Source: an uncultured Porphyromonadaceae bacterium (GTDB lineage: Bacteria > Bacteroidota > Bacteroidia > Bacteroidales > Muribaculaceae). Taken from it: 9,513 nucleotides of DNA. This document shows positions 5,669 to 9,513 of the stretch, piece after piece. The number at the start of each line of letters is the position of its first letter. The stretch's first letter is position 1. The notes beneath the pieces are model-generated. The model was not told where the DNA came from. It made no database searches and saw only the letters and a program-made list of their open reading frames with translations. The position numbers were made by a program, and so were the translations under genes. The stretch spans positions 1 through 9,513 of the forward strand of contig URZG01000065.1 of the NCBI GenBank assembly GCA_900552325.1, given 5' to 3'.

Positions 5669-8479
5669 TCAGCTCCCCGCGCCGAGACTCTCGCGTAATT
5701 CGGATGGAGTCTGGCCGAACTCGTCGCGGTAGCACTTGGTGAAATACGCCGGGGTGGAAAATCCTACCTCATAGGCAATCTCCCCGACAGTGCGGTCTGT
5801 GGTCGTGAGCAGTTTCCGCGCACGCTGCAGACGCATACGCCTCAACAGTTCCACCGGCGAACAGTTGGTGAGCGCCTTGATTTTACGGTAGAACTGCGAG
5901 CGGCCCAGCCCCATCATGGAAGCAAGGGTGTCGACATTGAGCGACGGATTGCCCATCTCGCGGGTGAAAATCTCGCGCAGACGCTGATAGAAATCGTTAT
6001 CGAGTTGCGCTCCGCCGTCGTCGGAAGTCTGTACCGGGACCGGTGTCTTTACCTCATCGGGCACCGTGACGGCTCCATTATCAGGCTGCCACAGCTCTTT
6101 TATCCTGCGCCGGTTGGCAATAAGCCCCTGGCAACGGGCGCGCAGCACATCGCCGTTGAACGGCTTCGAAAGGTAACCGTCGGCACCCGACCGGTATCCT
6201 TCGGCACGTTGCTCGTCGAGCGAGCAGGCCGTAAGCAGCAACACCGGTATGTGGCACGTGGAGATCTCCTCCTTCAGACGCCGGCAACATTCCAGGCCGT
6301 CCATCACGGGCATCATCACATCACATACGATAAGGTCAGGCACATAACGCGAGGCCATTCTCAGTCCGCGGCGCCCGTCGGGAGCCGTAATCACCGTGTA
6401 TTCGGCCGACATCATTGTGGTGATGAGCGAACGGAGATCGGCGTTGTCGTCAATAACCAGCAGAAGCGGTTTGCCGGAATCTACCGTGGGCTCGCCATCT
6501 GCATCGGCAGCATCCTCCACATCCTCCTCCCCACCTGCGGACAGGGAAGGTATTATGTCGAGAATATCAGTGGTGACGGTGTCGGGCGACGCCTCCTGGG
6601 GATTCTCCGCAACGGTAGCACCCTTGATTTCAGGTGCGGGCAACACTATTGTGAAGCGGGTGAACCTGCCCTGTTCGCTTTCCACCGAAATCTCCCCTCC
6701 GTGCATGTCTATGAACCCCTTCACCAGTGAAAGACCGATCCCCGACCCTTCGGGATGAATACGGTCGGCCTGCCAGAAACGTTCGAATACGTGGGGAATA
6801 TCCTCCGGAGCAATACCGCGGCCCGAATCCTCCACAGTCAGGACAAGATCCTCCCCGCACCTCTCGCAGCGGACCGAGATACGGCCGTTGTCGGGGGTGA
6901 ACTTCATGGCGTTTGAAATGAGGTTGAACACCACGCGCTCCATCTTCTCCGTATCCACCTCCACGACACCTGTCGGCTCCACGGACGTCTCAAGACGGAT
7001 ATGGCGACCGCGGGCAACTTCGGCGAAAGAGGCCGTCCACTCATTGAGGAGTGCGGCCAGATCCACTTTCTGACGGTTCAGTTCCAGTTTTCCGCTCTCG
7101 TATTTGCGGAAATCGAGAATCTGGTTGATGAGCCGGCGCAGGATCTTCACATTCTTTCGGGCCAGAAGCATGAGGGTATGCTGCCGGGGGGTGAGATTGG
7201 AGGCGTCGGCAAGCTGGTCGACCGGTTCGGAGATCAGCGTAAGTGGGGTACGCAGGTCGTGCGACACGGAGGTATAGAATATCAGTTTGGCCTGTGTTGC
7301 CTCACGCAACTGCCGGTTGAGGCTCTCCTGAAGGTCGCGCTGCTCCTGAAGGAGCTTGTTCTGACGCATAAGAATCTCCTGATGGCGTTTGCGTTGCCAG
7401 AAAGCCCGCAACAGCAGAAAGAGAGTAAGGAAAAGAAGCACGGCTATGGCTATGACGCAATAAAAGAGGAAAGACTGCGCCGAGTGACGCTCCCAGTATT
7501 GGTCGACCTGCCCTTTGAGATACTTTATCTTCGAGGTGCCGTCGCGCATGGACTCGTTCTGCTGCAGGAGAATGTCGGCATTGGTGAGGTCTACGGCCGA
7601 GAGTATCGGGAGCATCGCCACCGTGTCGTAAGGTTCATCGTGAAGTATATTCAGCGCCGTACGGATAAGCCTGTTCCCCTCGGTGGGATAAAGGAAGGTA
7701 GCATCGATCACCGAATCGGCCACAGCCCTGATGCCGATCTCGGGAGCGGCGTCGATCCCTATCACACGGGGAGAAAGCCCCCGGCGCCTCGCCACCTCCG
7801 AAGCCCCGATGGCCATACGGTCGTTGTGGGCGTAGATAAGGTCGATCGCAGGGTTCACGGCAAGGATCGAATCGGTGGCACGCGCCGCGTCATCGTAGTT
7901 CCAGTTCCCTTCGGCCGTGGCGGTGACCTTTATCCCGGGATAACCCGCGATAATCTGGGCGAATCCTTCGTGGCGCTGCATGGCCGGTGTGGATTCGGGA
8001 TTACCGTATATTTCGAGAACATTAGCTTTATCTCCCGCCAGATGCCTCGCATACCTTGCGGCCATCCGCCCGAGCTCGGTATTATCCACCCCCTGATAGG
8101 AGGTATAGTACCGCCCGTTGATATTGCGGTCGAACACAATTACCGGCGTGCCGCTTTCGTATGCCTTCCGTATCACCGGGGTTATGGCGTCTGCCTCGTT
8201 GGGGGCGGCTATGATTATATCGAAACCGTTGTCGAGAAAATATTGAATGTCGGCGATCTGCTTCTCGTTGGAGTCATCAGCCGAACGGATTTCCAGTTCG
8301 GCATCGGGATGAAACATTATCTCGCGCTCCATCTCCTCGTTCATCTTCGAACGCCAGTCGTCGGCCGAACACTGCGACACACCTATTCTATAAGTCTTGC
8401 CTCCGCGCGAACACGCGGGAAGCACGGTAACACACGCAGCGCACAGTATAATGAAAACGAGTTTAAATAAGGTTTTCAT
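5669..8479 (-). CDS. Hybrid two-component system regulator with periplasmic fructose-binding-type sensor (BT1754-like)
   Basis: A one-protein signalling chain of 936 residues spanning the inner membrane. Residues 1-23 are a signal sequence ending in a lipobox-like LPAC (Cys23). About 28-310 form a type I periplasmic sugar-binding domain of the ribose-binding kind (YRIGVSQCSADDW, FDIIIAAPNEADAI, TPVIVFDRNI, YAHNDRMAIGA). A membrane helix lies at about 336-358, followed by a coiled coil at 362-395. The histidine kinase has SHDLRTP with His407, the N box (FNLISNAMKF, Asn519/Asn523), DSGRG at 551-555 and GSGIGLSLVKG at 578-588. After an acidic linker (about 640-668), the receiver has IDDN (676-679), phospho-acceptor Asp720 in CDVMMP, Thr750 and Lys772. 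The C-terminal AraC-type helix-turn-helix occupies about 828-936 (IAYEVGFSTPAYFTKCYRDEFGQTP). All catalytic residues are present. Architecture and the divergent GH32 gene match BT1754 of B. thetaiotaomicron, which senses fructose and activates fructan genes; ligand here is inferred from that. Confidence 0.96.
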   Translation of the reverse strand: MKTLFKLVFIILCAACVTVLPACSRGGKTYRIGVSQCSADDWRSKMNEEMEREIMFHPDAELEIRSADDSNEKQIADIQYFLDNGFDIIIAAPNEADAITPVIRKAYESGTPVIVFDRNINGRYYTSYQGVDNTELGRMAARYARHLAGDKANVLEIYGNPESTPAMQRHEGFAQIIAGYPGIKVTATAEGNWNYDDAARATDSILAVNPAIDLIYAHNDRMAIGASEVARRRGLSPRVIGIDAAPEIGIRAVADSVIDATFLYPTEGNRLIRTALNILHDEPYDTVAMLPILSAVDLTNADILLQQNESMRDGTSKIKYLKGQVDQYWERHSAQSFLFYCVIAIAVLLFLTLFLLLRAFWQRKRHQEILMRQNKLLQEQRDLQESLNRQLREATQAKLIFYTSVSHDLRTPLTLISEPVDQLADASNLTPRQHTLMLLARKNVKILRRLINQILDFRKYESGKLELNRQKVDLAALLNEWTASFAEVARGRHIRLETSVEPTGVVEVDTEKMERVVFNLISNAMKFTPDNGRISVRCERCGEDLVLTVEDSGRGIAPEDIPHVFERFWQADRIHPEGSGIGLSLVKGFIDMHGGEISVESEQGRFTRFTIVLPAPEIKGATVAENPQEASPDTVTTDILDIIPSLSAGGEEDVEDAADADGEPTVDSGKPLLLVIDDNADLRSLITTMMSAEYTVITAPDGRRGLRMASRYVPDLIVCDVMMPVMDGLECCRRLKEEISTCHIPVLLLTACSLDEQRAEGYRSGADGYLSKPFNGDVLRARCQGLIANRRRIKELWQPDNGAVTVPDEVKTPVPVQTSDDGGAQLDNDFYQRLREIFTREMGNPSLNVDTLASMMGLGRSQFYRKIKALTNCSPVELLRRMRLQRARKLLTTTDRTVGEIAYEVGFSTPAYFTKCYRDEFGQTPSELRESLGAGS

Positions 8480-8518
8480 GGATAATAGATCAATTCGTGG
8501 GATAAGCTCAGGAAAAGG

Positions 8519-8533
8519 CTGCCTCGTAGGCAG
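8519..8533. promoter_or_regulatory. Small hairpin in the HTCS 5' leader
   Basis: CTGCCT at 8519-8524 and AGGCAG at 8528-8533 form a 6-bp GC-rich stem with a 3-nt loop, about 40 bases upstream of the HTCS start codon and inside its predicted leader. It is too short and lacks a U-tract, so it is unlikely to be a terminator. A role in mRNA stability or translation is possible but unproven. Confidence 0.3.
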
Positions 8534-8550
8534 GTCTGATAAGCCTGATG

Positions 8551-8558
8551 CAAATTTA
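8551..8558 (-). promoter_or_regulatory. Candidate promoter -7 element for the HTCS gene
   Basis: On the minus strand this reads TAAATTTG followed by CATC, an exact match to TAnnTTTG. Transcription would start near 8544, about 65 nt before the ATG at 8479. A TTTG lies upstream at 8584-8587 with a 25-nt spacer, somewhat longer than the usual -33 spacing of about 19-21, so only the -7 element is well supported. Confidence 0.5.
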
Positions 8559-8611
8559 GGTATTAGTAATATAAAATCGGATGCAAAAATGAAGAAAAAT
8601 ATTCCAATGGT

Positions 8612-8640
8612 ACGATTTTTATAACATTTGCACGATTTTT
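8612..8640 (+). promoter_or_regulatory. Direct-repeat candidate operator for the HTCS AraC-type domain
   Basis: The nonamer ACGATTTTT occurs at 8612-8620 and again at 8632-8640, a 20-nt period, close to two helical turns, so both copies would face the same side of the DNA. The pair ends about 26 bases before the GH32 -7 element, placing it at about -69 to -41. AraC-family activators commonly bind direct half-sites just upstream of the promoter. That this is the binding site of the adjacent HTCS is inference from position and symmetry. Confidence 0.45.
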
Positions 8641-8666
8641 AATAGTGGGTGCACACGCCTTTTTAT

Positions 8667-8674
8667 TAGTTTTG
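8667..8674 (+). promoter_or_regulatory. Candidate promoter -7 element for the GH32 gene
   Basis: TAGTTTTG followed by CATC matches TAnnTTTG. Transcription would begin near 8681, giving an A-rich leader of about 37 nt to the ATG at 8718. No clear TTTG sits at -33, which would suit a promoter that depends on an activator such as the divergent HTCS. The same TTTGCATC octamer marks the HTCS -7 element on the other strand. Confidence 0.55.
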
Positions 8675-8717
8675 CATCGTAAAAACAACCCTGAAAAACA
8701 AATACCTACAGAATACG

Positions 8718-9513
8718 ATGCTATCCGGAAACAAAATCGCCGCCCTGAGTGCGGCTTTGGTTTCAGCCGCGGCGATCGCCCCGGCGACGCCGGCAGCCGA
8801 GTCGGTCAAAGTGGAGCACCTGGGCACCAACAATACCCTCGTGCGCGTAACCGGCGAAGGGGACCTGCTGCTGATGCCGGTCCAGGAATCAATCAACGAC
8901 GCCAAGGTGAACGTGCTCGTTGACGGACGCCTTGACCGCACTATGTATGTGCGCCTGGCTAAATCGAAAGTCGACTATTCGGTGCCGTTCGACCTCACAC
9001 CGTACAAAGGACACAACGTAGTGCTTGATATCGTCACCGACCAAAGCCGTTCGAGCGTGCGCGAGGCCAAGGACGATGCCTGCTGGAGCAATTTTGCGGT
9101 TACCGATACCTTCCCGACCGAAAATACCGAGAAATACCGCCCCGCCTTCCATCATACCCCACTTTACGGATGGATGAACGACCCCAACGGAATGTTCTAC
9201 AAAGACGGACTGTGGCACCTCTATTACCAGTGGAACCCTTACGGCTCCAAGTGGCAGAACATGACCTGGGGACACTCCACATCGCCCGATCTCGTTAACT
9301 GGAAGCACCACAAGGCAGCCATCGAGCCGGACGGCCTCGGCACGATATTCTCCGGCTCGTCGGTGGTGGACACGGAGAATACCGCCGGCTTCGGCAAAGA
9401 CGCCGTGATCGCACTCTACACCTCGGCAGATGTAAGCCAGATACAAAGCCTCGCCTCAAGCACGGACAACGGCATGACTTTCACCAAATATCCCGGCAAC
9501 CCCGTGATAACCC
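8718..9513 (+). CDS. GH32 fructan hydrolase (levanase/inulinase/fructosidase family), N-terminal part, truncated by window end
   Basis: Secreted glycoside hydrolase expected to cleave beta-fructosidic bonds in levan, inulin or sucrose-type substrates. The frame is open to the window end (265 codons seen). From ATG 8718, residues 1-27 form a signal peptide (AALVSAAAIAPATPAA) without a lipobox Cys, so a soluble rather than lipid-anchored product is likely. About 28-130 are an N-terminal beta-rich module like the DUF4980-type domain that precedes GH32 in Bacteroidales. The five-bladed propeller starts with HHTPLYGWMNDPNGMFY, where Asp155 of WMNDPNG is the family nucleophile. It continues with YYQWNP (169-174), WGHSTSPDLVNW (184-195) and FSGSSVV (211-217). 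The RDP transition-state stabiliser and the acid/base Glu would fall beyond the edge, so activity and endo/exo mode cannot be judged. It is divergent from the fructose-sensing-type HTCS, as in known fructan utilisation loci. The frame is easy to miss since it has no stop in the window. Confidence 0.95.
   Translation, partial: MLSGNKIAALSAALVSAAAIAPATPAAESVKVEHLGTNNTLVRVTGEGDLLLMPVQESINDAKVNVLVDGRLDRTMYVRLAKSKVDYSVPFDLTPYKGHNVVLDIVTDQSRSSVREAKDDACWSNFAVTDTFPTENTEKYRPAFHHTPLYGWMNDPNGMFYKDGLWHLYYQWNPYGSKWQNMTWGHSTSPDLVNWKHHKAAIEPDGLGTIFSGSSVVDTENTAGFGKDAVIALYTSADVSQIQSLASSTDNGMTFTKYPGNPVIT

Noticed and set aside
7001..8470. Plus-strand open frame of 489 codons opposite the HTCS gene
   Set aside because: The minus-strand HTCS has every kinase, receiver and HTH motif in order across this span; the antisense product resembles no family I know.
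8889..9446. Minus-strand ORF of 185 codons at the right end
   Set aside because: It is antisense to the GH32 gene, which carries WMNDPNG and other GH32 motifs in the plus-strand frame.

Overview
The window looks like a chromosomal segment of a gut Bacteroidales bacterium, most likely close to Muribaculaceae. The reasons are: two secreted proteins with type IX secretion (T9SS) C-terminal tails, a hybrid two-component system (HTCS) divergent from a GH32 fructan hydrolase, promoter-like motifs of the Bacteroidetes form TAnnTTTGC, A-rich leaders without strong Shine-Dalgarno sites, and GC-rich genes separated by AT-rich gaps. The family-level placement is an inference.

Left part (1-1479, + strand): the C-terminal portion of the DNA-uptake protein DprA, cut by the window edge, then a complete uridine-phosphorylase-like nucleoside phosphorylase. 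Between that gene and the convergent gene on the other strand (about 1495-1659) lies a compact non-coding palindromic element with its own terminal inverted repeats.

Middle part (1673-5587): two divergent genes for secreted surface or extracellular proteins. On the minus strand is a GH64-type beta-1,3-glucanase with a Pro/Glu linker, an extra beta-sandwich-like module and a canonical T9SS type A tail. On the plus strand is a multi-domain protein (beta-propeller-like segment, cleaved-adhesin/choice-of-anchor-J-like domain, Fn3, variant C-terminal tail). Its frame is interrupted by one in-frame TAA, so it is a pseudogene, a phase-variant allele or a sequence error. The 429-base gap between them carries a promoter candidate for each.

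Right part (5604-9513): a strong bidirectional hairpin terminator, then a 936-residue minus-strand HTCS whose sensor is a type I sugar-binding (ribose-binding-like) domain. Divergent from it is the start of a GH32 fructan hydrolase that runs off the window. This layout matches the known fructose-sensing regulator BT1754 and the fructan locus of Bacteroides thetaiotaomicron. The proposed logic is that periplasmic fructose is sensed by the HTCS, whose AraC-type output domain activates the GH32 gene, perhaps through a 20-nt-spaced direct repeat just upstream of its promoter. Transporter, SusC/SusD and fructokinase genes would be expected beyond the right edge.

I see no CRISPR array, tRNA, rRNA or transposase gene. 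Nothing here is clearly an undescribed system. The points most worth following are the 165-bp inverted-repeat element, the in-frame stop, the candidate HTCS operator, and the unclassified module in the GH64 enzyme.
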